A stretch of DNA of 59,265 nt, from assembly GCA_001896885.1 (NCBI GenBank), contig MKRJ01000029.1:1-59265 (forward strand), read 5' to 3'. Each line of letters starts with the position of its first letter. The first letter of the stretch is position 1. Positions 16,262 through 25,352 of this stretch are shown here, piece after piece. The notes beneath the pieces were generated by a model. That model ran no database searches, was not told the origin of the DNA, and was given only the letters and a program-made list of their open reading frames with translations. This DNA is from Rhizobiales bacterium 65-79. GTDB lineage: Bacteria > Pseudomonadota > Alphaproteobacteria > Rhizobiales > Rhizobiaceae. The translations under genes and the position numbers were made by a program.

Positions 16262-17808
16262 GTGGTCGCCGTCCCCGCCGAAGCGCCATACCAGGTCGTG
16301 CCACCATCGACGGTGAAGAAGGTCAACACGTCCACGCCCGCACTGTTCAGTGTCGGTGCGGCATCGCCCATCCATTTTAGGCTTGCCGGCCAGACGATCG
16401 TCTCCAGCCCGCCATTGGTGAGGATCAGGGTAAAGCTGCAGCATTTCCCCGAAGCGGATGGATTGGAGAATGCGAACGTCGGCGCGGTGCCGGCGACCGT
16501 CGCCGTGATGACGTTCCCGGATTCGAGATCGATCGTTGGCGACGCTCCGACCGTGCCGAGGGCGTTAATGGTCTCGGCATAGTCCTCGATCGTCGGTCGC
16601 TGGAGAAGCTGATCTGCGAGATTGAGCGTGCCGGTCATCGTCGCGCCGGCCAGCGAGACATAGAGCGTATCGAAATAGTTCTTCAGCGTTGCTTTCAGGT
16701 TCGCCCAGGTCAGCTTCTTCAGCGCATTGGAGGCCTCGCTGTCGATCAGGCCGATCTCATCAGCATCTACCGGCGTCGTTTTGCTCGTCGCGCCGTGGAT
16801 CGCCGAGGCGACATTCGTGGCGCTGGTCACGTCGGCTCCTGAAGCGATGCCGGCCAGCTTGGTCTTTTCTGTTGCCGTGTAGGCCTTGTTCGTGGTGCCG
16901 TCGGTAAGCGTGTCGGCGGATTGCGTCCCGGTGTGGTTGGCGCGGTCGAAGGCATCCGCATTCTTGCCCTGCGGATCGTAGGTAGCCTTGAGCATGTCGC
17001 CCGAACCGTCGCCGTCGGCTCCCTTCGGGATCTCGAAGTCGAATACCGCGGCGGCAGACGTTCCGGCATTCGTCACCGATGCCGGCGTACCGGCCGCAAC
17101 CGTGGTCACCGTGCCGATGGCTATCGTGGCTGCCGCGCCGTCCGACCCGGCCGCACCCGTGCCTCCCGCCGACCCCTGCGGGCCGGTATCGCCTTGGTCC
17201 CCTTTGTCGCCCTTCGCGCCTTGAACGCCGGCCAGGTTGAAGATCCAGTCATTCTTGGTTCCGCTTCCGCCGACCAGATCAACCAGGACCGTCAGTGCAT
17301 TCCCGGAATAGGCAGTGATGACGCCTTCCATCCAGTTCGAGGGAGCTGAGACCGAGGATGCACGGAGCCGCGCGCCGACGCCCCAGCCGCGATCGGCCTC
17401 CACGACGGTGAAGCTTTTCGATCCGGTTCCGATCGCGACCGAGGAAGCGGACGTCCCAACCACATCGGATGATCCCGGCGCGCCATCCTCTCCATTCGTG
17501 CCCTGCGGCAAGTTCGCCTTACGCGTCCATGAGCCGGAGCCCGATGCACCGGATTTCACATAGATGCCGTTGTTGGCGGTCGTCGTGTCGGCTACGACCC
17601 ATCCGCCCACATTGGCCGGGTGCGCCAGATCAGCATCGATATCCGCCTTGGTCGCATAGACAAGAGCGCCGCTCGCGACGGCTGCATTGAGTATGACCTC
17701 AACCTCAGTTCCCCAAGTAAGGGCCTCCTCGTTCTTGACCTTGCGCGGGTTTCCCATCGCGTCGAAAGCCGCGAATATGTCTTTGGCGAGCTTGGTGAAA
17801 AGCCCCAT
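16258..17808 (-). CDS. Tail fibre protein with collagen-like repeat
   Basis: A 516-residue protein. The N-terminus (MGLFTKLAKDIFAAFDAMG then NPRKVKNEEALTWGTEVE) resembles that of the next gene upstream, pointing to a shared virion anchor. Residues about 193-226 form Gly-X-Y repeats (GAKGDKGDQGDTGPQG), a collagen-like triple helix. The rest is Ala/Thr-rich with KLAGIASGADVT segments typical of phage side fibres. It probably trimerises and mediates host binding. Start and stop overlap or abut neighbours in the tail operon. Confidence 0.8.
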   Translation of the reverse strand: MGLFTKLAKDIFAAFDAMGNPRKVKNEEALTWGTEVEVILNAAVASGALVYATKADIDADLAHPANVGGWVVADTTTANNGIYVKSGASGSGSWTRKANLPQGTNGEDGAPGSSDVVGTSASSVAIGTGSKSFTVVEADRGWGVGARLRASSVSAPSNWMEGVITAYSGNALTVLVDLVGGSGTKNDWIFNLAGVQGAKGDKGDQGDTGPQGSAGGTGAAGSDGAAATIAIGTVTTVAAGTPASVTNAGTSAAAVFDFEIPKGADGDGSGDMLKATYDPQGKNADAFDRANHTGTQSADTLTDGTTNKAYTATEKTKLAGIASGADVTSATNVASAIHGATSKTTPVDADEIGLIDSEASNALKKLTWANLKATLKNYFDTLYVSLAGATMTGTLNLADQLLQRPTIEDYAETINALGTVGASPTIDLESGNVITATVAGTAPTFAFSNPSASGKCCSFTLILTNGGLETIVWPASLKWMGDAAPTLNSAGVDVLTFFTVDGGTTWYGASAGTATT

Positions 17809-17840
17809 CGGGATGCTCCAAAAATGATCGATTGCTGAGA

Positions 17841-18125
17841 TCAGCTGATAACGGCGCGATCGGTGATACGGCGCCAGTCGGTCCCGTCGGAGAAAGCAAG
17901 GACTGCCCCGCCACCTTCGTCGGCAACGAAAATGATAGACCCTGCCCCACTCGTCGCCGCGCTCGGCACGGTCGCGACGGTGTAAGAGGGGGCAGACGGA
18001 TTGGCTATGCCGCGCTCGATCTCGGTCGCCCAGGTCTGGGCGTCTTCGTTGCCGACCTTGCGCGGAACGCTATTGCCGTCGGTCGGCGCGAAAACGTCCG
18101 CGCCGGACTTCGTCAAAACAACCAT
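17841..18125 (-). CDS. Small tail-fibre-associated protein
   Basis: A 94-residue protein. Its first 40 residues (VFAPTDGNSVPRKVGNEDAQ then TWATEIE) parallel the N-terminus of the collagen-like fibre next to it, and the remainder is a compact beta domain (SIIFVADEGGGAVLAFSDGT). It could be a short fibre, a cap or a duplicated N-terminal module. It lies between the tail tip gene and the fibre gene in the same operon. Confidence 0.65.
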   Translation of the reverse strand: MVVLTKSGADVFAPTDGNSVPRKVGNEDAQTWATEIERGIANPSAPSYTVATVPSAATSGAGSIIFVADEGGGAVLAFSDGTDWRRITDRAVIS

Positions 18126-18142
18126 TTAAGCTGATCTCCGGG

Positions 18143-20266
18143 CTAGCCGTTGAATACTTTCGTCGTTGTCGAGCTCGCGGTGCCGTCCGACGAATAGGCG
18201 ATCGCGGTGAAGGTAATCGGCAGGGAAATGCCGCCGGTGATGAATTGCGTCTGGCCCGGCCGGTGATCCACCGTCTTGCCTGATGCCCCGGTCGCGGTCA
18301 TCACGATCTTGACTGCCGTGATGGCGTCGCATGTCACGCTCGCCTGATACCCGATCAGGGTTCCCATTGCTCCGTCGAGCACGCCGCCGACCGTTCCAAA
18401 GACGGGCGCAGCCGGCGCGGAATTGTCCACGGCGACGGAGGCCACGGAGGCAACATCGGAAAAGTACGACGTTTCCCCATCGCTATTATAAACCCTGGCC
18501 CGCGCATCGATCTTTTGGCTCCGATAGTCGCCAGAGACCCACGCCATGGTGCGGTCGACCTCGTTCATCGCCTGCCAGGCATTCGGCAGCGTTCCGACAT
18601 AGGTGCGGAAATTTGCCTCCATGCCCGTGCCGTCACCTGCCCCGGTGACCGGAATGCGAAGCTCATAGGAGCCGCCTGCATATTGCACCGCGATTGCACC
18701 CGTCGGCGCGTTCGGCGTTGCCATGTCGGTTTCATACTGGATGTCCGGCAATTGCTCTGGCGCATCGGCCTCGTCGGTTTCAGGAGTCCACGCCGGCAGG
18801 TCCGGCCAGACCTGAAACGGTATTTCCACCTCGCCCGCCTCATCATCGATCCGCGGCGGCGCCATCTTCGCCAGCATCGTCTCTTCGGCGTCACTGTCCT
18901 CGATATCGGCATAGGTCAGACCCCATGCGGCAAGCCCGACCATGTTCGTCTTGATCGTGCCGCTGTCAGCCCGAGCGAGCGCGAATAGGCGACGCGCAAT
19001 GCGCTGCGCCTGGCTCGCGGACGGGCAGAACGGCAGTTCAATCGCCATTTCCTTCTTGCCGTAGCGGGCGATTTCGTCCTCGTTGCTGGCCCACGAAACC
19101 CCGGTCAGATCGATCTCGCCGAGCGTATAGTTCAGCTCCGGCGAATAGTATTTGAGCGTGCAGATGTTCGGCCGCTCGATCGCGTCGGGGCCGGACTTCC
19201 AGTTGAACTCGGTCTGGTGCACCGCTTCGAACTCGATCTCCGCTTCCGGAGCATCGTCGATCAGGCGAATGTAGATCAGGCCCTCATCCGTCGTGACAAC
19301 CTCGCCGCCGATGCTGTCGAGCACCTGTTGCATCGTGTCGCCGCGCTTCGACTCCGATTCCCACACGCCCGAGATGCGCGATCGCTTTTCCGTCCCGATC
19401 TTGGTCGCGACATCGGCATCCGCGCGATCGGCTTCGGCTGCGATCATGTCCCAATCGAAGTTGTCGACCGTCAGATCCGGATAGGTGAGCATCACGCGGG
19501 TGGCGCCAAGGATCCCATTGTCGGACCACTTCCATGTGGACGGGTCATCCTTGTCCTGCGTCTCGTCGCGCGGATCGTAACAGGTGTTGAAACGCGCGAT
19601 GATGGAACCCGCCGGCTCGCCCTGCTGGTAGAGCTTGACGAACAGCTTATTCGTGAAGCCGGGCGAGACGTATTTGATCAGGCTTTGGGCGATTCCGCGA
19701 ACCCGATGATCCGCAGTCCAGATCGCGGGAAATGCGGAGAGCAGTTCGGTCCATGCCGTCTCCGTTCCGTCACCGACCTTCGTGCGCCAGACGACCCATG
19801 AACTGCCATCCTTCTTCGAATAGGGTGGCGACGACACATTGCCGTTGCTGTCGACGATGACCGCGCGGCCACCGAGCATGTATTCCTCGATCGCGACGAG
19901 CGGCCCCTTGGCGGCGCAGACCAGACGGTAACGATTGGCGCCATTGGTATTGCCGAAGGCGCGAAGACCGCCCAGCTCGACGCGGCCGATGGCGTTGATC
20001 TCCGAACTGTCCTGTTCCTGAAACGTGTCCTTGTATTTGCCGGGGTCGATTTTGGGGTGAGGCGTGAAAAGAAGTTGAGCCCCGATCGCCAGAGCCGCGG
20101 GCAGGATCGACCCGATGGCAACGAAGGTCGCAAAGGAGACGCTGGGCAGCACGGCGCCGATCGTCGCCCAGAGCGCGAAGCCGATGGAGACGGGCTCGGC
20201 ATGAGCGCAGGCCGTCAACGCCAGCAGCGATGCGCTGGCGGCAAACGCCAGTTTCAGAAGCTTCAT
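18143..20266 (-). CDS. Tail tip / host-specificity protein, gpJ-like
   Basis: A 707-residue protein. It begins with a hydrophobic stretch that looks like a lipoprotein signal (MKLLKLAFAASASLLALTAC) and a second long hydrophobic segment (ATIGAVLPSVSFATFVAIGS), unusual for a virion part but reminiscent of gpI-type N-termini. The following 300 residues match tail tip proteins of the gpJ group (LGGLRAFGNTNGANRYRLVC, MLGGRAVIVDSNG), and the C-terminus holds fibronectin-like beta domains. It forms the baseplate hub that touches the receptor. The start at 20266 overlaps the NlpC-like gene by four bases. Confidence 0.8.
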   Translation of the reverse strand: MKLLKLAFAASASLLALTACAHAEPVSIGFALWATIGAVLPSVSFATFVAIGSILPAALAIGAQLLFTPHPKIDPGKYKDTFQEQDSSEINAIGRVELGGLRAFGNTNGANRYRLVCAAKGPLVAIEEYMLGGRAVIVDSNGNVSSPPYSKKDGSSWVVWRTKVGDGTETAWTELLSAFPAIWTADHRVRGIAQSLIKYVSPGFTNKLFVKLYQQGEPAGSIIARFNTCYDPRDETQDKDDPSTWKWSDNGILGATRVMLTYPDLTVDNFDWDMIAAEADRADADVATKIGTEKRSRISGVWESESKRGDTMQQVLDSIGGEVVTTDEGLIYIRLIDDAPEAEIEFEAVHQTEFNWKSGPDAIERPNICTLKYYSPELNYTLGEIDLTGVSWASNEDEIARYGKKEMAIELPFCPSASQAQRIARRLFALARADSGTIKTNMVGLAAWGLTYADIEDSDAEETMLAKMAPPRIDDEAGEVEIPFQVWPDLPAWTPETDEADAPEQLPDIQYETDMATPNAPTGAIAVQYAGGSYELRIPVTGAGDGTGMEANFRTYVGTLPNAWQAMNEVDRTMAWVSGDYRSQKIDARARVYNSDGETSYFSDVASVASVAVDNSAPAAPVFGTVGGVLDGAMGTLIGYQASVTCDAITAVKIVMTATGASGKTVDHRPGQTQFITGGISLPITFTAIAYSSDGTASSTTTKVFNG

Positions 20267-20661
20267 TCCGGAAGAGCCCAAACTTTCAGGAAGTCGCGCG
20301 GCTTGATCCAGTGGAAGCCGCCATGTTCTTCGCGCCAGAGGCAGACACCACCCTCCGCCACGATGATGCCGATCGGTCCATAGCGCCGCGTATCGATGAT
20401 GCCGATGTCGCCAAGCTCCGGCGATCCGATGCGCTCGCCGATGGAAGTCGGCAGGAGCGCATCCCATGTGGCAACCAGGCCACCGTGACGGATGATGATC
20501 GCCTGCGCCTCGCGACGTGTCCGGTAGATCGGCAATTCGAACGCATGACCGTTCTGCCATAGCCAGCGAGCACAGACGGCAGTGCAATCGTCGATGCCCC
20601 ATTCGACCGGCTTTTCGGCGAATGGCTTCAGGAACGCCGCCAGGGCGCCGGCACGGCTCAC
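20263..20661 (-). CDS. NlpC/P60-like tail protein (DUF6950 type)
   Basis: A 132-residue protein with a circularly ordered papain-like pattern: GIDDCTAVCARWLWQNGH carries the probable catalytic Cys, GDIGIIDT and YGPIGIIVAEGGVCLWREEH lie where the His region is expected. Lambda gpK and DUF6950 proteins occupy the same position before the tail tip gene and help tail assembly or peptidoglycan crossing. The GTG start overlaps the preceding stop (GTGA), which decides against the longer open frame. The active-site His is not assigned with certainty. Confidence 0.75.
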   Translation of the reverse strand: MSRAGALAAFLKPFAEKPVEWGIDDCTAVCARWLWQNGHAFELPIYRTRREAQAIIIRHGGLVATWDALLPTSIGERIGSPELGDIGIIDTRRYGPIGIIVAEGGVCLWREEHGGFHWIKPRDFLKVWALPE

Positions 20662-21227
20662 TGCCACGTCTCCGCCACCTGTTGCCCGACCAGGTCGAGG
20701 CCCTTGTCGCCCGGATAGCGCCGACGCTGATCCGCGCCGTTCCAGCGGCCGCCGAAGGGAAAGTTCTGCGCCTGCCAGAAACTCTCGATGGTCAACCCGA
20801 CGTAGCGGACGCCGATGCCTTGCCGCGTCAGCGTCGGGGCCGACATCTTTCCCGGCAGGAGCTTCTTGAACATGATGTTCTCGCCCGTCTCGGGATCGAA
20901 CGCGCCCCAATAGAGGTTGGCGTCCCGGCCCTCGAGATCACGAGCGTCGGCCTTGACCGATTTCCAGAAGGCGACGTTGACGCCGGAAAGCACGATGGTG
21001 ACGGCCGCCGCCTGGCCGAACCGGGGATCCTCCACGGCATCTACCGAGACCAGCACGCCGGAGATCGGGTCGGAGACGCCGCGCCACTCGTAACCGCCTA
21101 CCGTCACGCGCCCGACGCCGTTGTGGACCCGCTGGAAGCCGGACGGCAAATCGAGTTCGGCAAACCAGCACCGTGCCACATGCGGCCCGGAAAGCTTCTC
21201 CATATCATCTGTGGAAAACAGCGGCAT
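20658..21227 (-). CDS. Distal tail / baseplate protein
   Basis: A 189-residue protein from MPLFSTDDMEKLSG to GLDLVGQQVAETWQ. It occupies the gpL-like place between the distal tail protein and the NlpC-like gene, and its length, beta-strand pattern and C-terminal RRYPGDKGLD segment resemble baseplate hub components of rhizobial siphophages and gene transfer agents. No catalytic motif is visible. It ends in a GTGA overlap with the next gene. Product name rests on synteny. Confidence 0.6.
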   Translation of the reverse strand: MPLFSTDDMEKLSGPHVARCWFAELDLPSGFQRVHNGVGRVTVGGYEWRGVSDPISGVLVSVDAVEDPRFGQAAAVTIVLSGVNVAFWKSVKADARDLEGRDANLYWGAFDPETGENIMFKKLLPGKMSAPTLTRQGIGVRYVGLTIESFWQAQNFPFGGRWNGADQRRRYPGDKGLDLVGQQVAETWQ

Positions 21228-21277
21228 TGATCACTTCGCAATTGGAAGTAGAGTAAACGCCCTTGCGGGAGGGCATC

Positions 21278-21667
21278 ATGAGAATTGGACACTTTTCAAT
21301 CATGCTTTTGTGCGCACTGACCGGATGCGCAGCCGACACGCCAGGAAAGAGCGACACGGCCCTAATCGGCCCGCTGCCATCAGCTGGAATCGTTCAGACC
21401 ACGACCGCCTACCAAAGCATCACGGTCACCGAAGCGGCGCCAACTGGGGCAACTTTGCTCGGCAAGGTGACTGGTACCGCCTGCAAGAACAGCATGTTCG
21501 ATCCACCCCCGACGAAAGAGACGGCGGTGATCCAACTTCGCCAGAAAGCGGCCAACATGGGCGCTTCGGGCGTCTATGGGATCACATACGGAACTGACCC
21601 GAACCCGGTGTCGAAGAATTGCTGGGCAATCATCACGGCGACAGGAACCGCCTATTCCGTGAAGTAG
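21278..21667 (+). CDS. Small lipoprotein, probable lysogenic-conversion gene
   Basis: A 129-residue protein with an export signal and lipobox (FSIMLLCALTGC), so the mature protein is lipidated and envelope-bound. The C-terminal part (AVIQLRQKAANMGASGVYGI plus two Cys, ACKNS and KNCWAI) resembles small Cys-paired sensor or RcsF-like lipoproteins in pattern. GGAGGG lies just before ATG. It is a single plus-strand gene placed between two minus-strand tail genes, and its 3' end overlaps the next minus gene by 16 bases. Phage lipoproteins in such places often block receptors against superinfection; this is inference. Confidence 0.7.
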   Translation: MRIGHFSIMLLCALTGCAADTPGKSDTALIGPLPSAGIVQTTTAYQSITVTEAAPTGATLLGKVTGTACKNSMFDPPPTKETAVIQLRQKAANMGASGVYGITYGTDPNPVSKNCWAIITATGTAYSVK

Positions 21668-22362
21668 TCGCGAACGTCGTAATCGAACACTTCCACAAAG
21701 GTTGCCGTCATGTTCTGGGCGGCCTGCGCATCGCGCTGGATGTTGGCAGCATCCAAACCGGTCAGGCGCACCGCAAGGGTCGGCGCAAGCGTCGCGTAGC
21801 TGTCGGTGTCGAAGGCCTTTCGCAGCGGTGGCCAGACGCGATAGCGGCCATCTCCTATGACCTCGGTGACGACGTGCATGCCGAAATAAAAGGGAGAAAG
21901 GCCGATTTGTGAGCCCACATCGAGTTGCCAGCCCCAGAAGGTGTTCGCCAATGCTATGACGCTGTCTCCCATGGCGGCCGGCGCGTCGAGCGCCACGAGA
22001 GGATACGTCGCGCGCCAGCCCTTCCCGTTCGACCAGCTCTCTCCGTTGCCCCACGGCTGGCTCTCGACTGAACCGGTAATCCCTGCCTCTGCCGGCGTCA
22101 TTCGGTCGCCGTCAGGGAACGGAAAGCGGGTCGCGTTGGCGCCGCCCTGCAACCCCACGATCCAGCCGCGGTGCCGACGGGCAATCACGCCCTGCAGAGG
22201 CGGAAAGGTGACCTGAAACGACCATGCTCCGAAAGGCGATGCAGTAGTCTGGATGAAGCCGGCGATACTTTCTGTCGCGCTTGCATTGATCGCGCGCGGC
22301 CCGGACAGGAACTGGAGATCCGTAAACTCCAGCCCTTCGGGATAGTCGAGCAAGCGGGCCAT
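21652..22362 (-). CDS. Distal tail protein
   Basis: A 236-residue protein (MARLLDYPEGLEFTDLQFLS to FVEVFDYDVRDYFTE) lying directly after the tape measure gene, with which it shares one base (TGATG). It has the WGWQLDVGSQIGLSPFYFG and YRVWPPLRKAF segments found in distal tail proteins of rhizobial siphophages. It probably caps the tail tube and binds the hub. Its 3' end runs 16 bases into the convergent lipoprotein gene. Confidence 0.65.
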   Translation of the reverse strand: MARLLDYPEGLEFTDLQFLSGPRAINASATESIAGFIQTTASPFGAWSFQVTFPPLQGVIARRHRGWIVGLQGGANATRFPFPDGDRMTPAEAGITGSVESQPWGNGESWSNGKGWRATYPLVALDAPAAMGDSVIALANTFWGWQLDVGSQIGLSPFYFGMHVVTEVIGDGRYRVWPPLRKAFDTDSYATLAPTLAVRLTGLDAANIQRDAQAAQNMTATFVEVFDYDVRDYFTE

Positions 22363-24896
22363 CAGGGACGGACCTTCCTGAATTGCTGACGGTGATCCGC
22401 AGCCGCGACGATCTTGGCATGGTGCTTGACGTGATCGTCAAGGGCGCTCTTTAGCCTTGTCACCGCTGCCTGGTCGGCGCCGCGGGCGTCAATGTGGTAG
22501 ACGGGAGCGTAGACGGTACTGGGCTGGTTCTGGTTGGCTACAGAGGCCATCACGCCGAGCTGACCCTGACCGTTTCGGCGCAAAGGCAAGATGCCTTCTG
22601 GACCGGCTTCACCCATCAGGCCAATCCCATTGGCGAACCTGAAGGGCGTAGGACGGTTAACTACGCCTCCGCGCGCAAAAGGTACGACACTGCCGCCATC
22701 GAAGGCACCGCCATTGGCATAGAGGCCACCAGCACCCCCGCGCACGGCGGCAAGGGCTATCGAGGAGAGACCGCCGCCGCCGAATAGGCCGCCAAAGAGG
22801 CTGTTGAGCGCCTGATCAAGCAGCTTGTCCTCGATTTTCTCCAGAACCGACATAGCGGCATCGCCGAAGGCCTTCCATGCGCTTTCGCCTTGCCGGAGCC
22901 CATCGACGAAGGTACTGACGAAGTCGCCCGCCAGTTGGCGCGCATCCTTCAGCTCATCGTTTACGCGGATCTGCGCAGCCAGCGCAGCTCCCCGCGCCGA
23001 ATTGATGTCGATATTCGCCGAACGGAGGGTGGCATACACGTCCTGCTCGATCGGACTGCGGAACATCTGCTGACGCTCGAAGAGAAGGTCCTGGGCGAGC
23101 TTCGCGCCGCGCGTGGCCTCCTCCAGCTTCGCCATTTCCTCGGCGCGAGCGTGAAGCTCCTTCTGCTGGGCTTCGCCGATCGTGCGCCCATGATCCGTGG
23201 CCCGAGCCAGAAGTTGCTGATAGTTCCGCAGCGTATCGGCCGCGACGCCGACCTGACCCGTCAGTTGCAGTTCGATCTGCATCTGGTCGATGCGGTTCTG
23301 CGCAGATTTTAGAACCTGCTGATATGCGGCAGCGGCGCGGTCGGCGCCCTTGGCAATCTTCTCCTGATCGAGTTGAAACTGCGATTTGGTCGCGTTCGCC
23401 CGATCCGTCTGGACCTGATTTGCGTCAATGAACTTCCCGCCGCCGCTATATATCGGCGGGATCGTGCCGAGCGTCGGCAACTGCGATTGCGGGTTCAGCG
23501 CGTTCTTGGCCGCTACCGCCTTCTTGAACAGGTCTTCAAGGGCCGCGATGGGACCGGCAAGCGTGAGGTTCGTGTTTTCCAGCGTCTGGAGCGCACTGGT
23601 GACGTCACCGACGCCGGATTCTCCGGACTTGGCCTTGTCAAGCAAGTCTTGCAGCGCTTTCTGCGCGCTGTCGGAATCGATCCTTGATATAGCCTGCTGA
23701 AGCTCAGCAAATTTCACATCGGCGTCACTCACCTGCCCGGAAAGCTGTGGGAAGGCGTCGACCGTCTTTGTGAGCGCCGTGAAGATATTCAGAAGCTCGG
23801 AAGCGGTGCCCGCCAAATCGGGATTGAGCGTTCCGATCTTTGACACATCCGAATTGAATTTGGACATGTCGACGCTGGTGACCTTTTGAAGGGCATCCGC
23901 GATCTTGCCGACAGTGGTCGTACCGTTAGTAACGTCCAAACCGGTGAGCCCGGCAATTGCTTCCTTGAAGGGCAGAAACTTCGCGGCCAAAATCTTCTGC
24001 GTGTCGGTGTCAAAACCTCCGCCAAGCTTCAAATTGCGAAAAATCCTGTCGAACGCATCCTGCAATTGCGAGCGAGCTAAATCCTCTGCCTTCTTCAACT
24101 CCTGAGCATTAAGGAAGTTGACTGTGATCGCGCTATCGCCCTGCGCATAGGCTTTCTCGTGCTTTTTGACTTCGTCGTAAGCATCGCCGAGACGACGGAT
24201 ATTCGCCTCATGCTCTTTCAGAATGTCATCAAGACTTTCGATGTTGCGCCGGCCGAGCATTTCATATGCGGTAAAGGCAGCGCCGGTCGCAACGACGGCC
24301 GCCGTCAGGAGTGGAAACCTTGTAATGATCCCAACGATGGTCTGTCCGAGACCCTTCAGGCCGCCCTCGGTCCCCTGAACAACAGCGCCAAGAACCTGCG
24401 TTCCTTCCATTTCCGCAACGCGCGCCAGCGATATGCCAGAAGCCCACGCCTGGAAGGCATTGATGCCTGCCGCCTGCAGCTCCATCATGCCGGCGCGGTT
24501 CAGCTTCAGGCTTTTGGTGGAATCGTCGATGGCCTTCCGGCCGCTGTTGATCGCCACGACATTGGCAGCGAACGAAACCTTCTCGCGGGCAATGGCATCC
24601 GCCATCTCGCCAGCGGTCAACGCACCGAGCGCATGGGCAGTCTTGATCTCCTTCAGATTGGCAAGATAGGTCTGCTGGGCCGCGAAGAGCGGGCTGAACT
24701 TCGCCCGCATGGCATCGATCTGCCTCGCCTGATCCGCGAGCGCGCCGACCCACTCGCGCGTTCCCTTGGCGGCAACGCCGGTCGCCTGATTGATACGATC
24801 CTGAAGCGCGGTGGCTGCATCACGCGCGGTCTTCGCGGCGGTCTGGAATGATCGCGCGTCGCCCGTAATGCTGAAATTCAGGCTCTGTCCGTCCAT
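22362..24896 (-). CDS. Tail tape measure protein
   Basis: An 844-residue protein, mostly coiled coil in the first 600 residues (AATALQDRINQATGVAAKGT, QAISRIDSDSAQKALQDLLD), with hydrophobic segments around residue 200 (LLTAAVVATGAAFTAYEML) and a Gly-rich C-terminus (SLFGGLFGGGGLSSIALAAV). Length and composition are those of lambda gpH-type tape measure proteins that set tail length and reach the host membrane at DNA entry. The position after the frameshifted chaperone genes supports the call. Confidence 0.9.
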   Translation of the reverse strand: MDGQSLNFSITGDARSFQTAAKTARDAATALQDRINQATGVAAKGTREWVGALADQARQIDAMRAKFSPLFAAQQTYLANLKEIKTAHALGALTAGEMADAIAREKVSFAANVVAINSGRKAIDDSTKSLKLNRAGMMELQAAGINAFQAWASGISLARVAEMEGTQVLGAVVQGTEGGLKGLGQTIVGIITRFPLLTAAVVATGAAFTAYEMLGRRNIESLDDILKEHEANIRRLGDAYDEVKKHEKAYAQGDSAITVNFLNAQELKKAEDLARSQLQDAFDRIFRNLKLGGGFDTDTQKILAAKFLPFKEAIAGLTGLDVTNGTTTVGKIADALQKVTSVDMSKFNSDVSKIGTLNPDLAGTASELLNIFTALTKTVDAFPQLSGQVSDADVKFAELQQAISRIDSDSAQKALQDLLDKAKSGESGVGDVTSALQTLENTNLTLAGPIAALEDLFKKAVAAKNALNPQSQLPTLGTIPPIYSGGGKFIDANQVQTDRANATKSQFQLDQEKIAKGADRAAAAYQQVLKSAQNRIDQMQIELQLTGQVGVAADTLRNYQQLLARATDHGRTIGEAQQKELHARAEEMAKLEEATRGAKLAQDLLFERQQMFRSPIEQDVYATLRSANIDINSARGAALAAQIRVNDELKDARQLAGDFVSTFVDGLRQGESAWKAFGDAAMSVLEKIEDKLLDQALNSLFGGLFGGGGLSSIALAAVRGGAGGLYANGGAFDGGSVVPFARGGVVNRPTPFRFANGIGLMGEAGPEGILPLRRNGQGQLGVMASVANQNQPSTVYAPVYHIDARGADQAAVTRLKSALDDHVKHHAKIVAAADHRQQFRKVRP

Positions 24897-24960
24897 AAGG
24901 GAACCTCACATTGCAAGGATGACGGGAAGCGACTAGCGTGCGGCCAATGGGAGGGCCGGG

Positions 24961-25350
24961 ATGGACGCGTGGTTGAAAGGGCTGATTGCAGCCGCCTGCA
25001 TCGTCATAATCGGGTGGGGCGTCTATTTGGGATGGCAGGAATTCGAACGCCAAACAACCATCAGTCGAGAAATACAAACCCGCGACGCACTTGCTGAAAT
25101 CGTTCGTCTTCAACGCTTGGAGGCAGATGCAAAGCTCAGCATGGCTGCGGCTGAACGAGAAAAACAATCGCAAATTCAAAGTAAGCGGAACGCCTGCCAT
25201 CAAGCGGCAAATTGGCTGCGTGACTATGCCGTCATGCCGCAGCCAAAAGGCGCGCCGCCGAAGGATACATTGGTCAGCAAAATCAAGATCTGCGCGACCG
25301 ATGGAACATTGGATGCCGGCGATGCGTTCGACATGAAGCCCTATCTATAG
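24961..25350 (+). CDS. Single-pass membrane protein with coiled coil, prophage cargo
   Basis: A 129-residue protein: N-terminal helix (LIAAACIVIIGWGVYLGW), then a charged coiled coil (RDALAEIVRLQRLEADAKLS to KQSQIQ) and a Cys-containing C-terminal domain (NACHQAANWLRD, KIKICATDGT). GGGAGGG precedes the ATG. It is transcribed against the tail operon, between the tape measure and the tail chaperone genes, and ends three bases before the convergent gene end. A possible promoter (TTGCAA, 17 bases, TAGCGT) lies just upstream. I do not recognise the family; cargo status is inferred from orientation. Confidence 0.6.
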   Translation: MDAWLKGLIAAACIVIIGWGVYLGWQEFERQTTISREIQTRDALAEIVRLQRLEADAKLSMAAAEREKQSQIQSKRNACHQAANWLRDYAVMPQPKGAPPKDTLVSKIKICATDGTLDAGDAFDMKPYL

Positions 25351-25352
25351 GC

